Assembly (NCBI RefSeq): GCF_019320115.1
Contig: NC_089593.1
Coordinates: 40,184,914 to 40,248,913 of the forward strand
Length of the DNA stretch: 64,000 nucleotides
Direction of reading: 5' to 3'
From: Miscanthus floridulus
Lineage: Eukaryota; Streptophyta; Magnoliopsida; Poales; Poaceae
The position numbers were made by a program, and so were the translations under genes. Positions 1 through 11,519 of this stretch are shown here, in pieces. The notes under the pieces were generated by a model. The model did not search any database, was not told the origin of the DNA, and saw only the letters and a list, made by a program, of their open reading frames with translations. Position 1 is the stretch's first letter. Each line of letters starts with the position of its first letter.

Positions 1-133
1 CCGTGCACCTATCTTGCACTAATACTAACACTATCTCCAAATGGACCGAAACAAGATTCCGCTTGAGCCTCGTCAACTAGGAGTTCCATCGGGTGCTTCC
101 GAAATGATTTCCAAGACTTGTTTGGCACAAACC

Positions 134-270
134 ATGCACCTATCTTGCACTGATACTAACACTATCTCCAAACAGACCGAAACAAGATTCCACTTGAGCC
201 TCGTCACCTAGGAGTACCATCGGGTGCGTCCAAAACAATTTCTGATCCTATGGTACATTTGGCACAAACC
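134..270 (+). repeat. Representative T1 monomer (137 bp)
   Basis: This is the first complete 137-bp monomer. It is recognised by 'gagtaccatcgggtgcgtcc' in its right half and by a tail reading 'cctatggtac' before 'tttggcacaaacc', where the 131-bp monomers read only 'ccttg'. That replacement accounts for the 6-bp excess. T1 counts predict block lengths exactly: 15x131 + 4x137 = 2,513 bp for the 19-mer, and 49x131 + 14x137 = 8,337 bp for the macro-unit. Confidence 0.9.
207..212 (+). other. Representative CCTAGG palindrome (AvrII site)
   Basis: Most monomers contain CCTAGG in 'cacctaggag', which also supplies the in-frame TAG that closes plus-strand frames. Variants ('aactagg', 'accgagg', 'atcgagg', 'accaagg', 'accttgg', 'atcctagg') are fixed at given places of each higher-order unit, so they serve as position markers. 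Confidence 0.85.
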
Positions 271-276
271 GTGCAC
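262..276 (+). other. Representative dyad at a monomer junction
   Basis: GCAC (262-265) and GTGC (271-274) form a perfect 4-bp inverted repeat around a 5-base loop (aaacc), overlapping the palindrome GTGCAC (271-276). It occurs wherever a T1 or T3 tail ('ggcacaaacc') meets a 'gtgcac' start. T2 tails ('ggaacaaacc') cannot form it, and 'atgcac' starts weaken it. A structural role is inference only. Confidence 0.6.
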
Positions 277-401
277 CTATCTTGCACTAAAACTAACACT
301 ATATCCAAACGGACCGAAACGAGATTCCACTTGAGCCTCGTCACATAGGAGTTCTATCAGGTGCGGTCAAAATGATTTCCGAGCCTTGTTCGGAACAAAT
401 C
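271..401 (+). repeat. Representative T2 monomer (131 bp)
   Basis: T2 monomers carry 'gttctatc' followed by 'ggtgcggtcaaaatgattt' and end in 'ggaacaaa' instead of 'ggcacaaa'. This copy has the variants 'cataggag' and 'gttcggaacaaatc', which serve as markers of block D and recur at 8,608-8,738 and 16,948-17,078. T2 normally follows T1 and precedes T3. Confidence 0.88.
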
Positions 402-532
402 GTGCACCTATCTTGCACTAATACTAACACTATCTCCAAACAGACCGAAATAAGATTCCACTTGAGCCTCATCACCTAGGAGTTCCATTGGGTGCTTCCA
501 AAATGATTTCCGAGCCTTGTTTGGCACAAACC
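402..532 (+). repeat. Representative T3 monomer (131 bp)
   Basis: T3 monomers carry 'gttccatcgggtgcttcc' and end in 'ttggcacaaacc'. In the left-hand array T3 comes in diagnostic forms, such as one with 'ctcgtcaactagg' (first seen near 72 and 1,268), whose spacing gives the 2,513-bp period. T3 is usually followed by T1, and less often by T2 directly. Confidence 0.88.
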
Positions 533-669
533 GTGCACCTATCTTGCACCAATACTAACACTATATCCAAACAGACCGAAACAAGATTCCACTTGAGCCT
601 CATCACCTAGGAGTTCCATCGGGTGCGTCCAAAACAAGTTCTAAGCCTGTGGTACGTTTGGCATAGATC
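533..669 (+). repeat. Hybrid T3/T1 monomer closing block D
   Basis: This 137-bp monomer has the left side of a 131-bp type ('gttccatcggg') joined to the right side of a T1 ('tgcgtcc' followed by the 'gtggtacg' tail). Ordinary T1 copies read 'gtaccatcggg'. It sits exactly at the D/A join and is repeated at 8,870-9,006 and 17,210-17,346, as expected for an unequal crossover that preceded amplification of the 8.34-kb unit. Confidence 0.75.
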
Positions 670-3182
670 GTGCACCTATCTTGCACTAATACTAACACTA
701 TATCCAAATGGACCAAAACGAGATTCCACTTGAGCCTCGTCACCGAGGAGTTCTATCGGGTGCGGTGAAAATGATTTCTGATCCTTGTTTGGAACAAACC
801 GTGCACCTGTCCTGCACTAATACTAACACTATCTCCAAATGGACCGAAACAAGATTCCACTTGAGCCTCATCACCTAGGAGTTCCATCGGGTGCTTCTGA
901 AATGATTTCTGAGCCTTATTTGGCACAAACCGTGCACCTATCTTGCACTGATGCTAACACTATCTCCAAACGGACCGAAACAAGATTCCACTTGAGCCTT
1001 ATCACCTAGGAGTACCATCGGGTGCGTCCAAAATGAGTTCTGAGCCTGTGGTATGTTTGGCATAGACCGTGCACCTATCTTGCACTAATACTAACACTAT
1101 ATCCAAATGGACCAAAATGAGATTCCACTTGACCCTCGTCACCGAGGAGTTCTATCGGGTGCGGTCAAATTGATTTCCGATCCTTGTTTGGAACAAACCG
1201 TGCACCTGTCTTGCACTAATACTAACACTATCTCCAAACAGACCGAAACAAGATTCCACTTGAGCCTCGTCAACTAGGAGTTCCATCGGGTGCTTCCGAA
1301 ATGATTTCCAAGACTTGTTTGGCACAAACCGTGCACCTATCTTGCACTGATACTAACACTATCTCCAAACGGACCGAAACAAGATTCCACTTGAGCCTCG
1401 TCACCTAGGAGTACCATCGGGTGCGTCCAAAACAATTTCTGGGCCTATGGTACGTTTGGCACAAACTGTGCACCTATCTTGCACTAATACTAACACTATA
1501 TCCAAATGGATCGAAATGAGATTCCACTTGAGCCTCGTCACCTAGGAGTTCTATCGAGTGAGGTTAAAATGATTTCCGAGCCTTGTTTGGAACAGACCGT
1601 GCACCAATCTTGCACTAATACTAACACTATCTCCAAATGGACTGAAACAAGATTCCACTTGAGCCTCATCACCTAGGAGTTCCATCGGGTGCTTCCGAAA
1701 TGATTTCCAAGCCTTGTTTGGCACAAACCATGCACATATCTTGCACTGATACTAACACTATATCCAAACAGACCGAAACGAGGTTCCACTTGAGCCTCGT
1801 CACCTAGGAGTTCTATCATGTGCGGTCAAAATGATTTCCGAGCATTGTTTGGAACAAACCGTGCACCTATCTTGCACTAGTACTAACACTATCTCCAAAC
1901 AGACCGAAATAAGATTCCACTTGAGCCTCATCACCTATGAGTTCCATCGAGTCCTTCTGAAATGATTTCCGAGCCTTGTTTGGCACAAACCGTGCACCTA
2001 TCTAGCACTGATACTAACACTATCTCCAAACGGACTGAAACAAGATTCCACTTGAGCCTCGTCACCTAGGAGTACCATCGGGTGCGTCCAAAATGATTTC
2101 TGAGCCCATGGTACATTTGGCACAAACCGTGCACCTATCTTGCACTAATACTAACACTATATCCAAATGGACAGAAACGAGATTCCACTTGAGCCTCGTC
2201 ACCTAGGAGTTCTATCGAGTGAGGTCAAAATGATTTCCGAGCCCTGTTTGGAACAAACCGTGCACCTATCTTGCACTAATACTAACACGATACCCAAATG
2301 GACTAAAACAAGATTCCACTTGAGCCTCATCACCTAGGAGTTCCATCGAGTGCTTCCGAAATGATTTCCAAGCCTTGTTTGGCACAAACCGTGCACCTAT
2401 CTTGCACTAATACTAACACTATATCCAAACAGACCGAAACGAGATTCCACATGAGCCTCATCACCTAGGAGTTCTATACGGTGCGGTCAAAATGATTTCT
2501 GAGCCTTGTTTGGAACAAACCATGCACCTATCTTGCACCAATACTAACACTATCTCCAAATGGACCAAAATAAGATTCCACTTGAGCCTCATCACCTAGG
2601 AGTTCTATCCGGTGCGGTCAAAATGATTTCTGAGCCCTATTTGGAACAAACCATGCACCTATCTTGCACTAATACTAACACTATACCCAAATGGACTAAA
2701 ACAAGATTCCACTTGAGCCTCATCACCTAGGAGTTCCATCGGGTGCTTTCGAAATGATTTCCGAGCCTTGTTTGGCACAAACCGTGCACCTATCTTACAC
2801 TAATACTAACACTATATCCAAACAGACTGAAACAAGATTCCACTTGAGCCTCATCACCTAGGAGTTCTATCGAGTGCGGTCAAAATGATTTCCGAGCCTT
2901 GTTTGGAACAAACCATGCACCTATCTTGCACCAATACTAACACTATCTCCAAACGGACCAAAATAAGATTCCACTTAAGCCTCATCACCTAGGAGTTCCA
3001 TCGGGTGCTTTTGAAATAATTTCCGAGCATTATTTGGCACAAACCGTGCACCTATCTTGCACTGATGCTAACACTATCTCCAAACGGATCGAAACAAGAT
3101 TCCACTTGAGCCTCGTCACCTAGGAGTACCATCGGGTGCGTCCAAAATGAGTTCTGAGCCTGTGGTACGTTTGGCATAGACC
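670..3182 (+). repeat. 19-monomer block A of L copy 1
   Basis: The block is 2,513 bp, 15 monomers of 131 and 4 of 137. It opens just after 'ggcatagatc'. A-specific variants include 'tgaccctcgtc' near 1,128, 'ctatacggtgcgg' near 2,475 and 'aaacggatcgaaac' near 3,080. The same order of subtypes repeats in B and C. Confidence 0.93.
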
Positions 3183-5695
3183 GTGCACCTATCTTGCACT
3201 AATACTAACACTATATCCAAACGGACCAAAACGAGATTCCACTTGAGCCTCGTCACCGAGGAGTTCTATCGGGTGCGGTCAAAACGATTTCCGATCCTTG
3301 TTTGGAACAAACCGTGCACCTGTCCCACACTAATACTAACACTATCTCCAAATGGACCGAAACAAGATTCCACTTGAGCCTCATCACCTAGGAGTTCCAT
3401 CGGGTGCTTCTGAAATGATTTCCGAGCCTTATTTGGCACAAACCGTGCACCTATGTTGCACGGATGCTAACACTATCTCCAAACGGACCGAAACAAGATT
3501 CCACTTGAGCCTTGTCACCTAGGAGTACCATCGGGTGCGTCCAAAACGAGTTCTGAGCCTGTGGTACGTTTGGCATAGACCGTGCACCTATCTTGCACTA
3601 ATACTAACACTATATCCAAACGGACCAAAATGAGATTCCACTTGAGCCTCGTCACCGAGGAGTTCTATCGGGTGCGGTCAAATTGATTTCCGATCCTTGT
3701 TTGGAACAAACCGTGCACCTGTCTTGCACTAATACTAACACTATCTCCAAACAGACCAAAACAAGATTCCACTTGAGCCTCGTCAACTAGGAGTTCCATC
3801 GGGTGCTTCCGAAATGATTTCCAAGACTTGTTTGGCACAAACCGTGCACCTATCTTGCACTGATACTAACACTATCTCCAAACGGACCGAAACAAGATTC
3901 CACTTGAGCCTCGTCACCTAGGAGTACCATCGGGTGCGTCCAAAACAATTTCTGGGCCTATGGTACGTTTGGCACAAACTGTGCACCTATCTTGCACTAA
4001 TACTAACACTATATCCAAATGGATCGAAATGAGATTCCACTTGAGCCTCGTCACCTAGGAGTTCTATCGAGTGAGGTTAAAATGATTTCCGAGCCTTGTT
4101 TGGAACAGACCGTGCACCAATCTTGCACTAATACTAACACTATCTCCAAATGGACTGAAACAAGATTCCACTTGAGCCTCATCACCTAGGAGTTCCATCG
4201 GGTGCTTCCGAAATGATTTCCAAGCCTTGTTTGGCACAAACCATGCACATATCTTGCACTGATACTAACACTATATCCAAACAGACCGAAACGAGGTTCC
4301 ACGTGAGCCTCGTCACCTAGGAGTTCTATCATGTGCGGTCAAAATGATTTCCGAGCATTGTTTGGAACAAACCGTGCACCTATCTTGCACTAGTACTAAC
4401 ACTATCTCCAAACAGACCGAAATAAGATTCCACTTGAGCCTCATCACCTATGAGTTCCATCGAGTCCTTCTGAAATGATTTCCGAGCCTTGTTTGGCACA
4501 AACCGTGCACCTATCTAGCACTGATACTAACACTATCTCCAAACGGACTGAAACAAGATTCCACTTGAGCCTCGTCACCTAGGAGTACCATCGGGTGCGT
4601 CCAAAATGATTTCTGAGCCCATGGTACATTTGGCACAAACCGTGCACCTATCTTGCACTAATACTAACACTATATCCAAATGGACAGAAACGAGATTCCA
4701 CTTGAGCCTCGTCACCTAGGAGTTCTATCGAGTGAGGTCAAAATGATTTCCGAGCCCTGTTTGGAACAAACCGTGCACCTATCTTGCACTAATACTAACA
4801 CGATACCCAAATGGACTAAAACAAGATTCCACTTGAGCCTCATCACCTAGGAGTTCCATCGAGTGCTTCCGAAATGATTTCCAAGCCTTGTTTGGCACAA
4901 ACCGTGCACCTATCTTGCACTAATACTAACACTATATCCAAACAGACCGAAACGAGATTCCACATGAGCCTCATCACCTAGGAGTTCTATCCGGTGCGGT
5001 CAAAATGATTTCTGAGCCTTGTTTGGAACAAACCATGCACCTATCTTGCACCAATACTAACACTATCTCCAAATGGACCAAAATAAGATTCCACTTGAGC
5101 CTCATCACCTAGGAGTTCTATCCGGTGCGGTCAAAATGATTTCTGAGCCCTATTTGGAACAAACCGTGCACCTATCTTGCACTAATACTAACACTATACC
5201 CAAATGGACTAAAACAAGATTCCACTTGAGCCTCATCACCTAGGAGTTCCATCGGGTGCTTTCGAAATGATTTCCGAGCCTTGTTTGGCACAAACCGTGC
5301 ACCTATCTTACACTAATACTAACACTATATCCAAACAGACGGAAACAAGATTCCACTTGAGCCTCATCACCTAGGAGTTCTATCGAGTGCGGTCAAAATG
5401 ATTTCCGAGCCTTGTTTGGAACAAACCATGCACCTATCTTGCACCAATACTAACACTATCTCCAAACGGACCAAAATAAGATTCCACTTAAGCCTCATCA
5501 CCTAGGAGTTCCATCGGGTGCTTTTGAAATAATTTCCGAGCATTATTTGGCACAAACCGTGCACCTATCTTGCACTGATGCTAACACTACCTCCAAACGG
5601 ACCGAAACAAGATTCCACTTGAGCCTCGTCACCTAGGAGTACCATCGGGTGCGTCCGAAACAAGTTCTAAGCCTGTGGTACGTTTGGCATAGACC
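3183..5695 (+). repeat. 19-monomer block B of L copy 1
   Basis: The length is 2,513 bp, exactly the same as A. B-specific markers are 'gtcccacac' near 3,323, 'tatgttgcacgga' near 3,451, 'ccacgtgagcctc' near 4,301 and 'actacctccaaacgg' near 5,586. Its second monomer carries 'caccgagg' instead of the usual 'cacctagg', which removes a stop codon and creates a short open frame with no coding signal. Confidence 0.93.
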
Positions 5696-8208
5696 GTGCA
5701 CCTATCTTGCACTAATACTAACAGTATATCCAAATGGACCAAAACGAGATTCCACTTGAGCCTCGTCACCGAGGAGTTCTATCGGGTGCGGTCAAAATGA
5801 TTTCCGATCCTTGTTTGGAACAAACCGTGCACCTGTCCTGCACTAATACTAACACTATCTCCAAACGGACCGAAACAAGATTCCACTTGAGCCTCATCAC
5901 CTAGGAGTTCCATCGGGTGCTTCTGAAATGATTTCTGAGCCTTATTTGGCACAAACCGTGCACCTATCTTGCACTGATGCTAACACTATCTCCAAACGGA
6001 CCGAAACAAGATTCCACTTGAGCCTTATCACCTAGGAGTACCATCGGGTGCGTCCAAAATGAGTTCTGAGCCTGTGGTACGTTTGGCATAGACCGTGCAC
6101 CTATCTTGCACTAATACTAACACTATATCCAAACGGACCAAAATGAGATTCCACTTGAGCCTCGTCACCGAGGAGTTCTATCGGGTGCGGTCAAATTGAT
6201 TTCCGATCCTTGTTTGGAACAAACCGTGCACCTGTCTTGCAGTAATACTACCACTATCTCCAAACAGACCGAAACAAGATTCCACTTGAGCCTCGTCAAC
6301 TAGGAGTTCCATCAGGTGCTTCCGAAATGATTTCCAAGACTTGTTTGGCACAAACCGTGCACCTATCTTGCACTGATACTAACACTATCTCCAAACGGAC
6401 CGAAACAAGATTCCACTTGAGCCTCGTCACCTAGGAGTACCATCGGGTGCGTCCAAAACAATTTCTGGGCCTATGGTACGTTTGGCACAAACTGTGCACC
6501 TATCTTGCACTAATACTAACACTATATCCAAATGGATCGAAATGAGATTCCACTTGAGCCTCGTCACCTAGGAGTTCTATCGAGTGAGGTTAAAATGATT
6601 TCCGAGCCTTGTTTGGAACAGACCGTGCACCAATCTTGCACTAATACTAACACTATCTCGAAATGGACTGAAACAAGATTCCACTTGAGCCTCATCACCT
6701 AGGAGTTCCATCGGGTGCTTCCGAAATGATTTCCAAGCCTTGTTTGGCACAAACCATGCACCTATCTTGCACTGATACTAACACTATATCCAAACAGACC
6801 GAAACGAGATTCCACTTGAGCCTCGTCACCTAGGAGTTCTATCATGTGCGGTCAAAATGATTTCCGAGCATTGTTTGGAACAAACCGTGCACCTATCTTG
6901 CACTAATACTAACACTATCTCCAAATAGACCGAAATAAGATTCCACTTGAGCCTCATCACCTATGAGTTCCATCGAGTCCTTCTGAAATGATTTCCGAGC
7001 CTTGTTTGGCACAAACCGTGCACCTATCTAGCACTGATACTAACACTATCTCCAAACGGACTGAAACAAGATTCCACTTGAGCCTCGTCACCTAGGAGTA
7101 CCATCGGGTGCGTCCAAAATGATTTCTGAGCCCATGGTACGTTTGGCACAAACCGTGCACCTATCTTGCACTAATACTAACACTATATCCAAATGGACAG
7201 AAACGAGATTTCACTTGAGCCTCGTCACCTAGGAGTTCTATCGAGTGAGGTCAAAATGATTTCCGAGCCCTGTTTGGAACAAACCGTGCACCTATCTTGC
7301 ACTAATACTAACACGATACCCAAATGGACTAAAACAAGATTCCACTTGAGCCTCATCACCTAGGAGTTCCATCGGGTGCTTCCGAAATGATTTCCAAGCC
7401 TTGTTTGGCACAAACCGTGCACCTATCTTGCACTAATACTAACACTATATCCAAACAGACCGAAACGAGATTCCACATGAGCCTCATCACCTAGGAGTTC
7501 TATCCGGTGCGGTCAAAATGATTTCCGAGCCTTGTTTGGAACAAACCATGCACCTATCTTGCACCAATACTAACACTATCTCCAAATGGACCAAAATAAG
7601 ATTCCACTTGAGCCTCATCACCTAGGAGTTCTATCCGGTGCGGTCAAAATGATTTCTGAGCCCTGTTTGGAACAAACCGTGCACCTATCTTGCACTAATA
7701 CTAACACTATACCCAAATGGACTAAAACAAGATTCCACTTGAGCCTCATCACCTAGGAGTTCCATCGGGTGCTTCCGAAATGATTTCCGAGCCTTGTTTG
7801 GCACAAACCGTGCACCTATCTTACACTAATACTAACACTATATCCAAACAGACTGAAACAAGATTCCACTTGAGCCTCATCACCTAGGAGTTCTATCGAG
7901 TGCGGTCAAAATGATTTCCGAGCCTTGTTTGGAACAAACCATGCACCTATCTTGCACCAATACTAACACTACCTCCAAACGGACCAAAATAAGATTCCAC
8001 TTGAGCCTCATCACCTAGGAGTTCCATCGGGTGCTTTTGAAATGATTTCCGAGCCTTATTTGGCACAAACCGTGCACCTATCTTGCACTGATGCTAACAC
8101 TATCTCCAAACGGACCGAAACAAGATTCCACTTGAGCCTCGTCACCTAGGAGTACCATCGGGTGCGTCCAAAATGAGTTCTGAGCCTGTGGTACGTTTGG
8201 CATAGACC
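5696..8208 (+). repeat. 19-monomer block C of L copy 1
   Basis: The length is 2,513 bp. C differs from A and B by 'actaacagtatatcc' near 5,722, 'ttgcagtaatac' near 6,238, 'atctcgaaatgg' near 6,656 and 'caaatagaccg' near 6,922. The next block opens with 'gtgcaccaatc' at 8,209. Confidence 0.93.
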
Positions 8209-9006
8209 GTGCACCAATCTTGCACTAATACTAACACTATATCCAAATGGACCAAAACGAGATTCCACTTGAGCCTCGTCACCGAGGAGTTCTATCGGGT
8301 GCGGTCAAAATGATTTCCGATCCTTGTTTGGAACAAACCGTGCACCTATCTTGCACTAATACTAACACTATCTCCAAACGGACCGAAACAAGATTCCACT
8401 TGAGCCTCGTCAACTAGGAGTTCCATCGGGTGCTTCCGAAATGATTTCCAAGACTTGTTTGGCACAAACCATGCACCTATCTTGCACTGATACTAACACT
8501 ATCTCCAAACAGACCGAAACAAGATTCCACTTGAGCCTCGTCACCTAGGAGTACCATCGGGTGCGTCCAAAACAATTTCTGATCCTATGGTACATTTGGC
8601 ACAAACCGTGCACCTATCTTGCACTAAAACTAACACTATATCCAAACGGACCGAAACGAGATTCCACTTGAGCCTCGTCACATAGGAGTTCTATCAGGTG
8701 CGGTCAAAATGATTTCCGAGCCTTGTTCGGAACAAATCGTGCACCTATCTTGCACTAATACTAACACTATCTCCAAACAGACCGAAATAAGATTCCACTT
8801 GAGCCTCATCACCTAGGAGTTCCATTGGGTGCTTCCAAAATGATTTCCGAGCCTTGTTTGGCACAAACCGTGCACCTATCTTGCACCAATACTAACACTA
8901 TATCCAAACAGACCGAAACAAGATTCCACTTGAGCCTCATCACCTAGGAGTTCCATCGGGTGCGTCCAAAACAAGTTCTAAGCCTGTGGTACGTTTGGCA
9001 TAGATC
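8209..9006 (+). repeat. Block D of L copy 2 (complete 6-mer, 798 bp)
   Basis: This is the first complete D in the window. It has six monomers, two of them 137 bp. It opens with 'gtgcaccaatcttgcac' and ends with the hybrid monomer 8,870-9,006. It matches 1-669 at offset 8,337 and 16,549-17,346 at offset 8,340. Confidence 0.92.
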
Positions 9007-11519
9007 GTGCACCTATCTTGCACTAATACTAACACTATATCCAAATGGACCAAAACGAGATTCCACTTGAGCCTCGTCACCGAGGAGTTCTATCGGGTGC
9101 GGTGAAAATGATTTCTGATCCTTGTTTGGAACAAACCGTGCACCTGTCCTGCACTAATACTAACACTATCTCCAAATGGACCGAAACAAGATTCCACTTG
9201 AGCCTCATCACCTAGGAGTTCCATCGGGTGCTTCTGAAATGATTTCTGAGCCTTATTTGGCACAAACCGTGCACCTATCTTGCACTGATGCTAACACTAT
9301 CTCCAAACGGACCGAAACAAGATTCCACTTGAGCCTTATCACCTAGGAGTACCATCGGGTGCGTCCAAAATGAGTTCTGAGCCTGTGGTATGTTTGGCAT
9401 AGACCGTGCACCTATCTTGCACTAATACTAACACTATATCCAAATGGACCAAAATGAGATTCCACTTGACCCTCGTCACCGAGGAGTTCTATCGGGTGCG
9501 GTCAAATTGATTTCCGATCCTTGTTTGGAACAAACCGTGCACCTGTCTTGCACTAATACTAACACTATCTCCAAACAGACCGAAACAAGATTCCACTTGA
9601 GCCTCGTCAACTAGGAGTTCCATCGGGTGCTTCCGAAATGATTTCCAAGACTTGTTTGGCACAAACCGTGCACCTATCTTGCACTGATACTAACACTATC
9701 TCCAAACGGACCGAAACAAGATTCCACTTGAGCCTCGTCACCTAGGAGTACCATCGGGTGCGTCCAAAACAATTTCTGGGCCTATGGTACGTTTGGCACA
9801 AACTGTGCACCTATCTTGCACTAATACTAACACTATATCCAAATGGATCGAAATGAGATTCCACTTGAGCCTCGTCACCTAGGAGTTCTATCGAGTGAGG
9901 TTAAAATGATTTCCGAGCCTTGTTTGGAACAGACCGTGCACCAATCTTGCACTAATACTAACACTATCTCCAAATGGACTGAAACAAGATTCCACTTGAG
10001 CCTCATCACCTAGGAGTTCCATCGGGTGCTTCCGAAATGATTTCCAAGCCTTGTTTGGCACAAACCATGCACATATCTTGCACTGATACTAACACTATAT
10101 CCAAACAGACCGAAACGAGGTTCCACTTGAGCCTCGTCACCTAGGAGTTCTATCATGTGCGGTCAAAATGATTTCCGAGCATTGTTTGGAACAAACCGTG
10201 CACCTATCTTGCACTAGTACTAACACTATCTCCAAACAGACCGAAATAAGATTCCACTTGAGCCTCATCACCTATGAGTTCCATCGAGTCCTTCTGAAAT
10301 GATTTCCGAGCCTTGTTTGGCACAAACCGTGCACCTATCTAGCACTGATACTAACACTATCTCCAAACGGACTGAAACAAGATTCCACTTGAGCCTCGTC
10401 ACCTAGGAGTACCATCGGGTGCGTCCAAAATGATTTCTGAGCCCATGGTACATTTGGCACAAACCGTGCACCTATCTTGCACTAATACTAACACTATATC
10501 CAAATGGACAGAAACGAGATTCCACTTGAGCCTCGTCACCTAGGAGTTCTATCGAGTGAGGTCAAAATGATTTCCGAGCCCTGTTTGGAACAAACCGTGC
10601 ACCTATCTTGCACTAATACTAACACGATACCCAAATGGACTAAAACAAGATTCCACTTGAGCCTCATCACCTAGGAGTTCCATCGAGTGCTTCCGAAATG
10701 ATTTCCAAGCCTTGTTTGGCACAAACCGTGCACCTATCTTGCACTAATACTAACACTATATCCAAACAGACCGAAACGAGATTCCACATGAGCCTCATCA
10801 CCTAGGAGTTCTATACGGTGCGGTCAAAATGATTTCTGAGCCTTGTTTGGAACAAACCATGCACCTATCTTGCACCAATACTAACACTATCTCCAAATGG
10901 ACCAAAATAAGATTCCACTTGAGCCTCATCACCTAGGAGTTCTATCCGGTGCGGTCAAAATGATTTCTGAGCCCTATTTGGAACAAACCGTGCACCTATC
11001 TTGCACTAATACTAACACTATACCCAAATGGACTAAAACAAGATTCCACTTGAGCCTCATCACCTAGGAGTTCCATCGGGTGCTTTCGAAATGATTTCCG
11101 AGCCTTGTTTGGCACAAACCGTGCACCTATCTTACACTAATACTAACACTATATCCAAACAGACTGAAACAAGATTCCACTTGAGCCTCATCACCTAGGA
11201 GTTCTATCGAGTGCGGTCAAAATGATTTCCGAGCCTTGTTTGGAACAAACCATGCACCTATCTTGCACCAATACTAACACTATCTCCAAACGGACCAAAA
11301 TAAGATTCCACTTAAGCCTCATCACCTAGGAGTTCCATCGGGTGCTTTTGAAATAATTTCCGAGCATTATTTGGCACAAACCGTGCACCTATCTTGCACT
11401 GATGCTAACACTATCTCCAAACGGATCGAAACAAGATTCCACTTGAGCCTCGTCACCTAGGAGTACCATCGGGTGCGTCCAAAATGAGTTCTGAGCCTGT
11501 GGTACGTTTGGCATAGACC
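9007..11519 (+). repeat. 19-monomer block A of L copy 2
   Basis: This is the counterpart of 670-3,182 at constant offset 8,337, with the same A markers ('tgaccctcgtc' near 9,465, 'ctatacggtgcgg' near 10,812). The clearest difference seen is 'accgtgcacc' at about 10,988 where copy 1 has 'accatgcacc'. Confidence 0.93.

Larger units (their letters stand above)
1..669 (+). repeat. Block D of L copy 1 (partial; 6-mer when complete)
   Basis: This is the short leading block of the macro-unit. A complete D is 798 bp (4x131 + 2x137). Its markers are 'actaaaactaac' near 285, 'ttcggaacaaatc' near 390, and a closing hybrid monomer at 533-669. It resembles the start of the 18-monomer unit at 24,882 more than it resembles A, B or C. 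Confidence 0.88.
1..8208 (+). repeat. Macro-unit L, copy 1 (left-truncated by window)
   Basis: This is the first of three tandem 8.34-kb units, lacking about 128 bp of its leading block at the window edge. Position 1 corresponds to 8,338, and the offset stays exactly 8,337 across the copy, for example 670 to 9,007 and 3,183 to 11,520. A full unit is 63 monomers, 14 of them T1. Internal order is D (6 monomers), then A, B and C (19 monomers each). Confidence 0.95.

Noticed and set aside
120..270. Promoter or tRNA-like elements in the T1 tail ('ggtacgtttgg')
   Set aside because: No A/B box pair, TATA-type element or cloverleaf could be drawn. The tail is repeated through the array as part of the monomer.
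3183..3377. 64-codon plus-strand frame, identical at 11,520 and 22,369
   Set aside because: It is a read-through of one and a half satellite monomers, possible because the TAG in 'cacctagg' is changed to 'caccgagg'. It starts at GTG, has no coding bias, and its recurrence follows the repeat period, not selection.
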